A DNA stretch of 64,000 nt from JAABVY01 sp964496505 (GTDB taxonomy: Bacteria > Zixibacteria > MSB-5A5 > JAABVY01): positions 25,772 through 89,771 of the forward strand of contig CAZBZV010000006.1 in the NCBI GenBank assembly GCA_964496505.1, read 5' to 3'. Each line of letters opens with the position of its first letter. Positions within the stretch are counted from its first letter, which is position 1. Of the stretch, positions 36,052 to 43,969 are shown piece after piece. The notes below the pieces were generated by a model that worked only from the letters and a program-made list of their open reading frames with translations, had not been told where the DNA came from and made no database searches. A program made the translations under genes and the position numbers.

Positions 36052-36127
36052 TTTTAGTAGACATCCTTTTCCGGAAGCCGTGATCGTTTAGGCGTTTTCT
36101 CCGCGATGGCTGAAATGTTCTCTTCAC
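35978..36127 (-). CDS. rpmH: 50S ribosomal protein L34
   Basis: 49 residues with a GTG start preceded by AGAGG at a 6-base spacing. The product reads (M)KRTFQPSRRKRLNDHGF, then RKRMSTKNGRKVLKRRRSKG and ends RLSPQVTKK, a normal L34 with a few extra C-terminal residues. First gene of the operon, 21 bases after the predicted transcription start. Confidence 0.96.
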   Translation of the reverse strand: MKRTFQPSRRKRLNDHGFRKRMSTKNGRKVLKRRRSKGRKRLSPQVTKK

Positions 36128-36154
36128 AATTTACCTCTTCTCTAAAAACCATTT

Positions 36155-36182
36155 ATAATAGCAAAAACCGGACTTTTGTCAA
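36155..36182 (-). promoter_or_regulatory. promoter of the rpmH-rnpA-yidDC... operon
   Basis: On the minus strand TTGACA (36177-36182), 16-base spacer, TATTAT (36155-36160), giving a leader of about 20 bases before the GTG of rpmH. Confidence 0.7.
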
Positions 36183-36201
36183 GCGGTTTCAATTCTTTTT
36201 C

Positions 36202-36230
36202 TTGACATTATAATCTATTAACTATAAAAT
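36202..36230 (+). promoter_or_regulatory. promoter of the lipoprotein-murQ pair
   Basis: TTGACA (36202-36207), 17-base spacer, TAAAAT (36225-36230); an alternative -10 TATAAA is at 36223. It is back to back with the rpmH promoter in the 155-base divergent region, where dnaA is often found in other genomes. Confidence 0.6.
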
Positions 36231-36282
36231 TTCGGACATCTTTACGATAAATTAAGTAGAATATTAATGAAGGGACAATATT

Positions 36283-37062
36283 ATGTTTAGAAAACTATCG
36301 ATCTTAATATTTATGCTGACGGCTTTTTTATTTGCCGGATGCGGCGGTGATCTTACCAACGGTGATATCGAAAGTGAATTCAGTGTAAGGGGACTGCTTT
36401 ATCACGATCCCAACACGAATACATCGAGCGCCTATGCTTTCGTTCTCGAGGAGGGTGATCCCATAGCGACCTTGACAAACTACCTTGTCACCAGCAACGA
36501 GGATTCCACCCAGCTTAATCCGATTGGCGGAGGGGCCTATTTGACATCGCAGGGCGCGCTTGAGCTTGCACCCGATTCCAGTTATATTTTCTGGACCGGG
36601 GATGATTTTGGCGATTTCTATTTCAGCAAAACTCTCGACATTGCCGACACCTTCAGCGTGACAGTCACCAATCCCGCCAGCAGGATTTATTCGGGCGGTA
36701 CTGTTTCGATTCAATGGAACCCGCCCAGCCAGGATTTCGGCTACTTCGTGACGATCGATCCCCCCAGCGATGCCGCCGAGCCTTTCTGGGAATTTGCCAA
36801 TTCAACCAATAATCTTACTATGGGTGCGGAGGCGTTCAGCACCAGCGACGGTGAACGGGTGGAAGGTATATACTATATATATGTGGTGGCATACTCCGAG
36901 ACTTTCTATGCCGACGCGGTTATCAGTAACGACAATCCGGTCTTTTTCCCATATCCGGATACCGGATTTACCGATAATATCAATATGATCGATATAAAAG
37001 GCAGATTCGGCACCGCATTGGTATCGTTCTATGATTCGGTGGAGGTTATAGCAAATCGCTGA
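36283..37062 (+). CDS. hypothetical lipoprotein
   Basis: 259 residues, not recognised. The signal peptide ends in a lipobox (FLFAGCGG). The mature part is Ser/Thr/Asp-rich and beta-strand-like; the segment FSVTVTNPASRIYSGGTVSIQWNPP suggests an Ig-like or fibronectin-like module near residues 125-150. AGGGA precedes the ATG. Its stop overlaps the murQ start by one base (ATG within TGATG), so the two are translated together, which hints at a cell-envelope role. Confidence 0.75.
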   Translation: MFRKLSILIFMLTAFLFAGCGGDLTNGDIESEFSVRGLLYHDPNTNTSSAYAFVLEEGDPIATLTNYLVTSNEDSTQLNPIGGGAYLTSQGALELAPDSSYIFWTGDDFGDFYFSKTLDIADTFSVTVTNPASRIYSGGTVSIQWNPPSQDFGYFVTIDPPSDAAEPFWEFANSTNNLTMGAEAFSTSDGERVEGIYYIYVVAYSETFYADAVISNDNPVFFPYPDTGFTDNINMIDIKGRFGTALVSFYDSVEVIANR

Positions 37063-37970
37063 TGTCGAAGAAAGTATTCAATGAGATAAAGGATTTGGCG
37101 ACCGAGTCTGTTAATAAACGGACTCGGTCTATTGATATCCTGCCCACCCGTAAAGTCCTGGAGCTGATCAATGACGAGGATCAGAGAATAGCCCCGGCAG
37201 TCAAGAAAGTTATCCCGCAAATCGAGAAAGCAGTTGAGCTGGTAGTGAATTCGTTCGAATCGGGCGGGCATCTGTATTATATCGGCGCGGGCACCTCGGG
37301 AAGGCTGGGAGTGCTTGATGCTTCCGAATGTCCTCCCACATTCGGCGTCAAGCCCTCTCTGGTGCAGGGGATCATTGCCGGCGGGAGACGCACGCTGGTC
37401 AGGTCGAAAGAGGGGATTGAGGATGATGCCGAGGCGGGGGCGAGGGATATTGAAAAAAAGAAGGTCACATCCAAAGATACCGTTATTGGAATAGCGACCT
37501 CGAATCGCACACCTTACACACTTGCGGGTTTAAAGCAGGCGAAAAAGATGGGCGCATCGACTGTATTTTTGTGCTGTAATCGCTCTGTCATGCTGCCTTT
37601 TAAACCGGATGTTATCATCAATCCGATTACGGGGCCGGAGGCGATAGCAGGATCGACTCGGATGAAGGCGGGTACCGCTACCAAGCTGATCCTTAATATG
37701 ATCACAACAACTGCAATGGTGAAAATCGGCAAGACCTTCGGCAATCTTATGGTCGATCTGCAGGCCACCTCGGAAAAGCTGGTACAGCGGTCGATAAAAA
37801 CTCTGATGACTGTCTGCGACCTGAATTACAGTCAGGCCGGGAAGCTTTTAAAACGGGCCGAGGGTCATGTCAAGACTGCGATTGTGATGCATTTCAAACA
37901 GACCGACCTTAAGACTGCTAAGCGACTCTTGAAATCCGCCGACGGCCATCTGAGCAGGATTTTGAAATAG
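37062..37970 (+). CDS. murQ: N-acetylmuramic acid 6-phosphate etherase MurQ
   Basis: 302 residues, SIS-domain etherase of peptidoglycan recycling, converting MurNAc-6-phosphate to GlcNAc-6-phosphate and D-lactate. Family blocks: ATESVNKRTRSIDILPT near the start, YIGAGTSGRLGVLDASECPP with the catalytic Glu region, GIATSNRTPYTLAGL and TGPEAIAGSTRMKAGTATKL. Starts within the stop of the preceding lipoprotein gene. Other recycling genes are not nearby. Confidence 0.95.
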   Translation: MSKKVFNEIKDLATESVNKRTRSIDILPTRKVLELINDEDQRIAPAVKKVIPQIEKAVELVVNSFESGGHLYYIGAGTSGRLGVLDASECPPTFGVKPSLVQGIIAGGRRTLVRSKEGIEDDAEAGARDIEKKKVTSKDTVIGIATSNRTPYTLAGLKQAKKMGASTVFLCCNRSVMLPFKPDVIINPITGPEAIAGSTRMKAGTATKLILNMITTTAMVKIGKTFGNLMVDLQATSEKLVQRSIKTLMTVCDLNYSQAGKLLKRAEGHVKTAIVMHFKQTDLKTAKRLLKSADGHLSRILK

Positions 37971-37988
37971 GGAGATTTATTCCCCAAT

Positions 37989-38112
37989 GGGTGGCCTGCT
38001 CAAACTTCGTTTGGGCAGGCAATTGAAAATCACGACCAAAGCGAGTTTGGGGCGTGCCACCCTTTTGAATAGCTTAGAGAGTTCGTATGCGGCGTACCTC
38101 CCGGTGCGCCGC
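37989..38112. repeat. type A repeat (inverted) plus type B hairpin
   Basis: Type A: outer stem GGGTGGC (37989-37995) / GCCACCC (38056-38062) with two inner hairpins, in the opposite orientation to the copy at 6728. Type B: GCGGCG / CGCCGC stem around TACCTCCCGGTG (38089-38112). Both lie between murQ and kptA. Confidence 0.8.
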
Positions 38113-38158
38113 GAAAGATGTTCCGGAGGACGAGAAGTCCGCCGGTCACAAATGTAAT

Positions 38159-38688
38159 ATGACCAAGAAGCAGAGCAAATTTCTGGCGTTTTTGTTGAGG
38201 CATGGGGCTGCGGAAATCGGGCTGGAGCTTGATGCGCAAGGCTGGGCCTCAGTTGATGATATTGTCGGGATTATGCAAAAGAAGAAGCCCGGCTTTAACT
38301 CGGATGATTTGAAGTATATCGTGGAGACCGACTCCAAGGGGCGTTTTGAGATAAAGCACAATCGCATAAGGGCACGTTACGGGCATTCGATCAAGATAGA
38401 ACCTCACGGCACACCCTCGAAGCCGCCGGAAATTTTGTATCACGGCACCGCCAGACGAAATCTTGGACTTATTCTATCGCAGGGCTTGAAGCCGATGCGT
38501 CGACAGTACGTTCATCTGAGTATAAATATCGAGGAGCACATAAAGTTGGTCGGCGGCATGCAGAGAATGTGGCAATTCTTAAAATTCGCGCAGTTGACAC
38601 ATACTCCTCGGGAATTGAATTTATTCGTGAGTCTGACACATATCTTGCAAGGAGGATTCCGGCCGAGTTTATTGAAGTGGTGGAATAG
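38159..38688 (+). pseudogene. kptA: RNA 2'-phosphotransferase KptA (Tpt1), frameshifted
   Basis: The frame from ATG 38159 encodes a good KptA N-terminus (KQSKFLAFLLRHGAAEIGL, then DDLKYIVETDSKGRFEI, RARYGHSI, YHGTARRNLGLILSQGLKPM, VHLS). From about 38551 family similarity jumps to another frame, which reads AENVAILKIRAVDTYSSGIE and ARRIPAEFIEVVE and stops at 38688. One missing base (or two extra) near 38551-38560 explains it. The uncorrected frame continues with unrelated residues to 38776. KptA removes a 2'-phosphate from RNA with NAD+; this copy is inactive unless the shift is a sequencing error. Confidence 0.85.
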
Positions 38689-38911
38689 CATCATATCAAG
38701 AATTTTTACCCCGCAAATAATTTTATTATTGGATTGGCTAATGCTTCAGGATTACGTTCCTTGTAGTTGGAGCTAAAGGCAGCTCATGGAATATTCTGAT
38801 TTAATACATAGACTGTTACCCATGTCGTGAGTCTTTTGCTGAAGATCATCATAGCAGAGGCGCAAGTTTAAACCCACATTTCAGGGCTTGTTGAAAAAGA
38901 TATTTTTCGTC

Positions 38912-38958
38912 GCGCAGGGTCTTGGCCCCCGATGAAATCGGGGGTTGTGACCCTGCGC
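38912..38958. repeat. composite double-stem element, copy 1
   Basis: Outer stem GCGCAGGGTC / GACCCTGCGC, joined by TTGG and TTGT to an inner stem CCCCCGAT / ATCGGGGG with a 3-base loop GAA. Confidence 0.85.
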
Positions 38959-38981
38959 CTTATTATATATAGCATGCATTT

Positions 38982-39026
38982 ACGTTGGGTCACAATTCCG
39001 TCTTCGACGGAATCAAGACCTAACGT
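38982..39026. repeat. composite double-stem element, copy 2 (opposite orientation)
   Basis: Outer stem ACGTTGGGTC / GACCTAACGT with one G-T pair, inner stem ATTCCGTC / GACGGAAT with a 3-base loop TTC. Read on the minus strand it has the same frame GGTCTTG...GAA...TTGTGACCC as copy 1, but a different inner stem. Confidence 0.85.
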
Positions 39027-39097
39027 TACATCATCAGGGATTATCAACACTCCCTTCATGTGGGGTACCAGTTACCTATGTCTTGTTCGTACAGTAA

Positions 39098-39132
39098 GAG
39101 ATTCTTCGGTCACTATGCTCCCTCAGAATGAC
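39098..39132. repeat. partial copy of the HSERSEES-type element
   Basis: AGATTCTTCGG and CCCTCAGAATGAC, matching inner and terminal repeat parts of the element at 30266-30339; one half of the full unit. Confidence 0.7.
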
Positions 39133-39205
39133 GGTGTCATTTGGACGCCGGGTTTCCCCAGCCTGGCCAGAATCCGTCGGGTTTGGGAACCCAGCGGCAC
39201 AATTG

Positions 39206-40855
39206 CTAATTGCCGGTTTGCAATCTTTCCACGTACTCCCCGTATGAGCCCTGATAGAGCCGATTGCATTCCATATCGAAAATCTGGGTGGTGATTTGGT
39301 CCAGGAGATAGCGGTCGTGGGAGACTAAAAGGACGGCGCCGTTATAATTTTCCAGCGCCTCTTCGAAGGCCTCGCGTGCCGATATTTCAACATGGTTGGT
39401 GGGCTCATCAAAAATCAAGATATTGAAATCGCTGAAAAGGATTTTTGCCAGCGCCACCTTGCTTCGCTCGCCCACACTCAAGGTGCCGATTTTTTGATTG
39501 ACCTTATCGCGCCTGATATTCAGCCTTCCCAGTATAATCCGCGCCATGGTCTGCTGGTCATGCCTGCCCTGCAGCACCTCATCCAGAATGGTTCTGGAGG
39601 CATCCAGATTCTTATGCTCCTGTGAGTAATAGCCGATCTTTGCTTTGGGCGCCCATTTGTATGAACCGTCGGAGGCTTCCTCTAAGCCATTTAAGATTCG
39701 AAGCAATGTAGTCTTTCCGCAGCCGTTGGGGCCGATAATTCCCAGCTTGACGCCGTTTTTGATGTTCAGATTTATATTCTCGAATACCAAATGACTGCCG
39801 AATGATTTTGAAAGCTTCTCAATCGAAAGCACAATCGGATTTTTGAGTTCGTTACCGTGCAGGCTGATGTGCCGTTCTTTTTCAACGAATGGTTTTTGTG
39901 CTTCTTCTTTCTCGATCATCATGCGAATCCGTTTCTCGACACGCTTGGCCGGCATCATGGCCTTTTTAGCCTCGTTGCCGACCGACTCATAAACCGGAGC
40001 ATTGCCTTCTTTGCCGGTCTGCCCCTGATGACTGGCTGAGGCCTGACGGCTGAGCTGGGCGGCCTCTTTGAGCTGCTTGATCTTTTTCTGCTGAGATTCG
40101 TATTCGATCTGAAGGCGGCGCCGCTCTTTTTCCCTGTACTCTTTATAAAAGGAGTAATTCCCGCTAAACACAGTTAGATTTTTATCATACAGCTCCCATA
40201 TTTCGTTCACGCAGTTATCCAGGAAGCGGCGGTCATGGCTGACCGCTATAAATGGTATCCCGCAGTTTTGCAGATATTCCTCCAGCCAGTTTAGGGATTT
40301 GATTTCGAGATGGTTGGTCGGTTCATCTAATAGCATCAGTTCGGCACCGGATAGCAGGAGCGATGCCAGCGCGACCTTGGTCTTTTCACCGCCGCTTAAT
40401 TTCGACAACGGCTGACCCATAAAGCTCTTAGCGAGGTTAAACCCGGCCATGATCTTTTCGATCTGGATTTCAAAGCGGTCGATTCCAAGCTCGTAATAAT
40501 CGGATATATGATCAGCATATTCGGGAGATGACTGGTCGACATTTTCAAGATTTCTTTTTATTTCATGAAATTTCGGACGCGACTGCCAGAGATAATCTGT
40601 GACCCGACGTGCATCATCCAATGCAATCTCCTGCGGGACATAGCCGATTTTGATATCGGATGAGATCGATATATTGCCGCTATGGGGCTTTAGAGCCCCT
40701 GAGATCAGGCGCAGAATCGTGGTCTTGCCGCAGCCGTTATTGCCGATCAGGCCGATCCTGCTTTTATCATTGACTGAGAACGGTATATCAGTCAGGATGT
40801 CTTCGGTCTGGCTCTTATAGCAATAGCTTATTTTATTTGCACGAATGTATTCCAT
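39206..40855 (-). CDS. ABC-F family ATP-binding protein
   Basis: 549 residues, soluble twin ABC protein. Domain 1: Walker A GLIGNNGCGKTTIL, signature LSGGEKTKVALA, Walker B LMLLDEPTNHLE. A charged linker (about residues 240-330, with EYESQQKKIKQLKE) follows, then domain 2: GIIGPNGCGKTTLL, LSVGERSKVALA, NILIFDEPTNHVE. No membrane helices. ABC-F proteins act on the ribosome, either as translation factors (EttA/Uup type) or as antibiotic-protection factors; the linker length and sequence resemble the latter or YkpA/YbiT-like proteins, but I cannot decide. Confidence 0.9.
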   Translation of the reverse strand: MEYIRANKISYCYKSQTEDILTDIPFSVNDKSRIGLIGNNGCGKTTILRLISGALKPHSGNISISSDIKIGYVPQEIALDDARRVTDYLWQSRPKFHEIKRNLENVDQSSPEYADHISDYYELGIDRFEIQIEKIMAGFNLAKSFMGQPLSKLSGGEKTKVALASLLLSGAELMLLDEPTNHLEIKSLNWLEEYLQNCGIPFIAVSHDRRFLDNCVNEIWELYDKNLTVFSGNYSFYKEYREKERRRLQIEYESQQKKIKQLKEAAQLSRQASASHQGQTGKEGNAPVYESVGNEAKKAMMPAKRVEKRIRMMIEKEEAQKPFVEKERHISLHGNELKNPIVLSIEKLSKSFGSHLVFENINLNIKNGVKLGIIGPNGCGKTTLLRILNGLEEASDGSYKWAPKAKIGYYSQEHKNLDASRTILDEVLQGRHDQQTMARIILGRLNIRRDKVNQKIGTLSVGERSKVALAKILFSDFNILIFDEPTNHVEISAREAFEEALENYNGAVLLVSHDRYLLDQITTQIFDMECNRLYQGSYGEYVERLQTGN

Positions 40856-41019
40856 ATATGAATCCCGGTTACGGATATAATTTGCCCTTGTGGTTAAGTG
40901 AAAAGGTTAGTCCGGGTAAATCCGGATAGAATCGAATATTTCGGATGGCTTAGAACATTCTGATATTAATATAAGCGGATATCGGGATTTTGCAATATTA
41001 TTTTATTTGAATAAATAGC

Positions 41020-41052
41020 GGGGCCTCGATTCTTCGGGAGATTCAAGGCCCC
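41020..41052 (-). terminator. terminator downstream of the beta-helix protein gene
   Basis: Stem GGGGCCT / AGGCCCC extended by partly paired inner bases (TGAATCT / CGATTCT), 25 bases past the stop of the minus-strand gene. Confidence 0.55.
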
Positions 41053-41076
41053 ATTATAGAAATGAAATATAAAAAT

Positions 41077-43695
41077 TTACGGCGAATTTGGATCGCAATC
41101 GGGAATTCCATCGTTGTTTGGGTCGCAGGGTTCGTATCCACCGATGAAAACATAGTTAATGATTGCGACTGCATCGCTGATGTTGCAATTGTCATCGCAG
41201 GTACAATCGCCAACCTCCACAGGGTCGGGCGGAGTGCCTCCGATGAAGACATAGTTCGTGATAAAAACAGCATCGCTGACATTGACATTCTCATCCCCTG
41301 TAACATCACAGCAGATATAGGCGCTTGCCGTGCAGTTCACATCCTTGGCGCCGATCAAAACACCGCAGTCATTGTTTGCGGGTGCACAGGGTGATGTGTC
41401 GTATAAGCCGAAATCATACTCTGTTGGATTGCAGAAAAGCGGATCGTAGGACATATCATCAGAAGCGGGAGTACAGCCGATATAAGCGTCTCCGTCTGTA
41501 TTACCCCAAACATCATTGCAGGAGAACGAATAAGATGCATCAGTGCCGAATTGAATTCCCCCTCCCGTATTCTGGACGATAATATTTCTTTCCAGAATGG
41601 CGCTGGATGCAGTCACTATCGTGATTGTTCCGCCGTTCGTATTAGCTGTGTTATTATAAAAGGTGTTATTTTCAATTATATTGTAGCAATTGTCCTGACA
41701 GCTAATTGCGCCTCCAATACCCCCGGATGTATTATCGACGAAGATATTATGTGATATTGTGCAAGAATCCTGGGCATAGCAAAATACTCCACCACCTGCA
41801 CCATCTGATGTATTTTCCTTGAATGTATTATCTCTGATCAGCGCTTTTGATGTCCATGCGAATATTGCATGATCCCAATTATTTGAGAAAATATTATTGC
41901 ATATTACCAGTGAATCATCAGAATTGATGGCTGATCCATAAAAATGAATTGCGCCTCCTACTACATTAGATCCATTAATTATGGTGAATCCCTGTATTTT
42001 CCCGGTGCCTTGATTTAGATATATAACGCGTTCAGTATTGCCTCCATCAAGGATGGTATTAACGATGTCATTCTCATCTCCGCTAAAAGCATATTGACTG
42101 ATAAGAATCAAACCCTTGCCACCAATACTCAGGTGCTCGTTATAAGTACCGTTATCAACCAAAATTGAATCGCCGGTAACGGCGCTATTGATGGCATCCT
42201 GTATGAGGGAATAATCTCCCGGTACTTCTATCAGGGTGTTGGTAAATTCGAGTACGACTTCGGAAGTTTGCGGAGAATTGGCAGCCTCCGGACAGGAGAC
42301 AGTAATTGTATCATAATATGTTCCCGCCCCAAGACCGGCGGAATTTATATTCAATGATATTGTCGATGGCGCTGTGCCGCTTGTGGGATTCAGAGACAGC
42401 CAGGTGTGAAGATTGGTCGCAGTCCAGTTGAGATCACTTCCGCCGCTATTGGTTATATTGAGCGCATCCGATCCGGGAGGATTTTGGCTTGTCATCGAGA
42501 AATTGAACAGTGTTTGATCCAGCACAATTTCGGGCGCCTCGGCAACCTCCAGTGTTACCTCGACATATTGGGGAGAGTTATCTGCTCCCGTAGCAGCAAT
42601 CTCAACGGTTTCTATATAGGTCCCGGCGCTCAAGCCGGTCAGATCTACTTCTACATCCAGAACAGCAGGTCCTGTGCCGGATACGGGATTGACACTTAGC
42701 CAACTCTCATCGTATGTTGCGGACCAATTGAGCTCGCCGCCACCGGTATTTTCGATATAGATGTTCTGTACATCATTATTTACTCCGCCCTCAATTCCCT
42801 CAAACAATAGTGAGGCTGGAGTTACCGAAAGGCTTGGAGATTCTGTTAGGTTTAGTGTAATAATCACCTCCTGCGGAGAGTTGGTTGCCCCCGGCGCTTC
42901 CACAAGTATTGTGTCTTCATATGTATCCGCGGTTAGCCCCGCAATACTTACGGAGACATCAATAGTTGCCGTTGGAGGTGCGCTTCCCGAGGTTGATGAA
43001 AGACTGAACCACCCGGCATTTTCGGTGGCTGTCCAGGCCATATCACCGTAGCCGACATTTGCGATATCAAATGACTGCGAAGCAGGATCACCGCCCCCAA
43101 CAGTGGCATCGAAAGTCAGGGACAGGGGCGTGACCTCCAGAGCCGGCGCCTGGGCAGCGTTGACAGTAATAGTCCCAGCCTCAAATGCCGGGTAAACCGT
43201 GACGCCATTGGCGTTCGTTAGAATAAACTCTCCGGCATCAGGATAGTAGCCTGAGTCAATGTCGATAACATGATCCGGGGCGTTGGCATCAAGTGTAAAC
43301 CATAATGTCCCCAGCAGTCCGGATTCACCGGGGATAATGTAATCCGTAAAATACATTATAAATCCGATAACTCCCAGATTATCTGCATCCTCATGAAAAC
43401 ACCCAAAAAATATAGGATTTTCCGCAAGTCCACCAGTTAGCCTTACCGAATCTATGGTCACGTAATCACCGGGGTCAAAGAAATGCGGCAAAGTCGCGGC
43501 TGAAATATGGTCGTTAGTGTTTCCCGGATCACCATTGACCGATAAATGTATCGGCAGGCCGAATTTAACCGGATTTACTGGATCGGCGTCAACCTCGATA
43601 CTTATAACTTTCACAGTATCATCGAGTTGAGCATGACCTGGCATTGGCATAAAAAATAGATAGAAAGCTGCCAGGAAGAAAGTAGCGTAACGCAT
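41077..43695 (-). CDS. secreted multidomain protein: cohesin-like, three BACON-like repeats, beta-helix, dockerin-like
   Basis: 872 residues with a signal peptide (ends PGHAQ). Residues about 27-155 resemble a cohesin-type jelly roll (GLLGTLWFTLDANAPDHV). Three Ig-like repeats of about 100 residues follow, each with a pattern such as LNWSATYDESWLSVNPVSG and LSAGTYIETVEIAATGADNS (BACON-like). Residues about 485-765 form a right-handed parallel beta-helix (GTYNEHLSIGGKG, IQGFTIINGSN, NNIFSNNWDHAIF). The end is the dockerin-like tail (NVSDAVFITNYVFIGGTPP, CNISDAVAIINYVFIGG, PCDPNNDGIPDC) shared with the 9178 gene. Probably a surface or matrix protein; no catalytic site is evident. Confidence 0.8.
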   Translation of the reverse strand: MRYATFFLAAFYLFFMPMPGHAQLDDTVKVISIEVDADPVNPVKFGLPIHLSVNGDPGNTNDHISAATLPHFFDPGDYVTIDSVRLTGGLAENPIFFGCFHEDADNLGVIGFIMYFTDYIIPGESGLLGTLWFTLDANAPDHVIDIDSGYYPDAGEFILTNANGVTVYPAFEAGTITVNAAQAPALEVTPLSLTFDATVGGGDPASQSFDIANVGYGDMAWTATENAGWFSLSSTSGSAPPTATIDVSVSIAGLTADTYEDTILVEAPGATNSPQEVIITLNLTESPSLSVTPASLLFEGIEGGVNNDVQNIYIENTGGGELNWSATYDESWLSVNPVSGTGPAVLDVEVDLTGLSAGTYIETVEIAATGADNSPQYVEVTLEVAEAPEIVLDQTLFNFSMTSQNPPGSDALNITNSGGSDLNWTATNLHTWLSLNPTSGTAPSTISLNINSAGLGAGTYYDTITVSCPEAANSPQTSEVVLEFTNTLIEVPGDYSLIQDAINSAVTGDSILVDNGTYNEHLSIGGKGLILISQYAFSGDENDIVNTILDGGNTERVIYLNQGTGKIQGFTIINGSNVVGGAIHFYGSAINSDDSLVICNNIFSNNWDHAIFAWTSKALIRDNTFKENTSDGAGGGVFCYAQDSCTISHNIFVDNTSGGIGGAISCQDNCYNIIENNTFYNNTANTNGGTITIVTASSAILERNIIVQNTGGGIQFGTDASYSFSCNDVWGNTDGDAYIGCTPASDDMSYDPLFCNPTEYDFGLYDTSPCAPANNDCGVLIGAKDVNCTASAYICCDVTGDENVNVSDAVFITNYVFIGGTPPDPVEVGDCTCDDNCNISDAVAIINYVFIGGYEPCDPNNDGIPDCDPNSP

Positions 43696-43863
43696 AATAA
43701 TATCCTCCTGTCAGGATAAGAGAGGGCTTTATCCCGACTATCTAACCCCTATGAAGATCGGAATACTATTGGTTTCAAAAAGCAAATGGAATAGTCGAAC
43801 AGACTTGATCCCAATTTCGATAGCTGTGGTATGCGCCCCGTTGTCTGGTATGATTACAAAATT

Positions 43864-43891
43864 ATTATACTTAATTCTACCCGGATGTCAA
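43864..43891 (-). promoter_or_regulatory. consensus sigma-70-type promoter of the beta-helix protein gene
   Basis: On the minus strand TTGACA (43886-43891), 16-base spacer, TATAAT (43864-43869): both boxes are perfect consensus. The implied leader is about 160 bases. The rest of the gap to 43969 holds only a weak hairpin CTGCCT / AGGCAG (43936-43949). Confidence 0.75.
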
Positions 43892-43969
43892 GCTCTAAAT
43901 TGAACTTACCGGTTATGTTAGTAATTATTCTATTACTGCCTTGAGGCAGGGAACAGAGTGCTTTTTCTC

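Larger units (their letters stand above)
38689..39205. repeat. structured intergenic region (517 bases, no gene)
   Basis: No credible gene; the small frames are products of repeats. It contains two composite double-stem elements (38912-38958 and 38982-39026) and a partial HSERSEES-type repeat (39098-39132). The first 200 bases show nothing I recognise. Confidence 0.75.

Noticed and set aside
36128..36282. oriC in the rpmH upstream gap
   Set aside because: The gap holds two back-to-back promoters but no DnaA box.
41077..43695. Cellulosome scaffoldin
   Set aside because: There is one cohesin-like domain at most, no CBM and no set of dockerin-bearing cellulases in the window.
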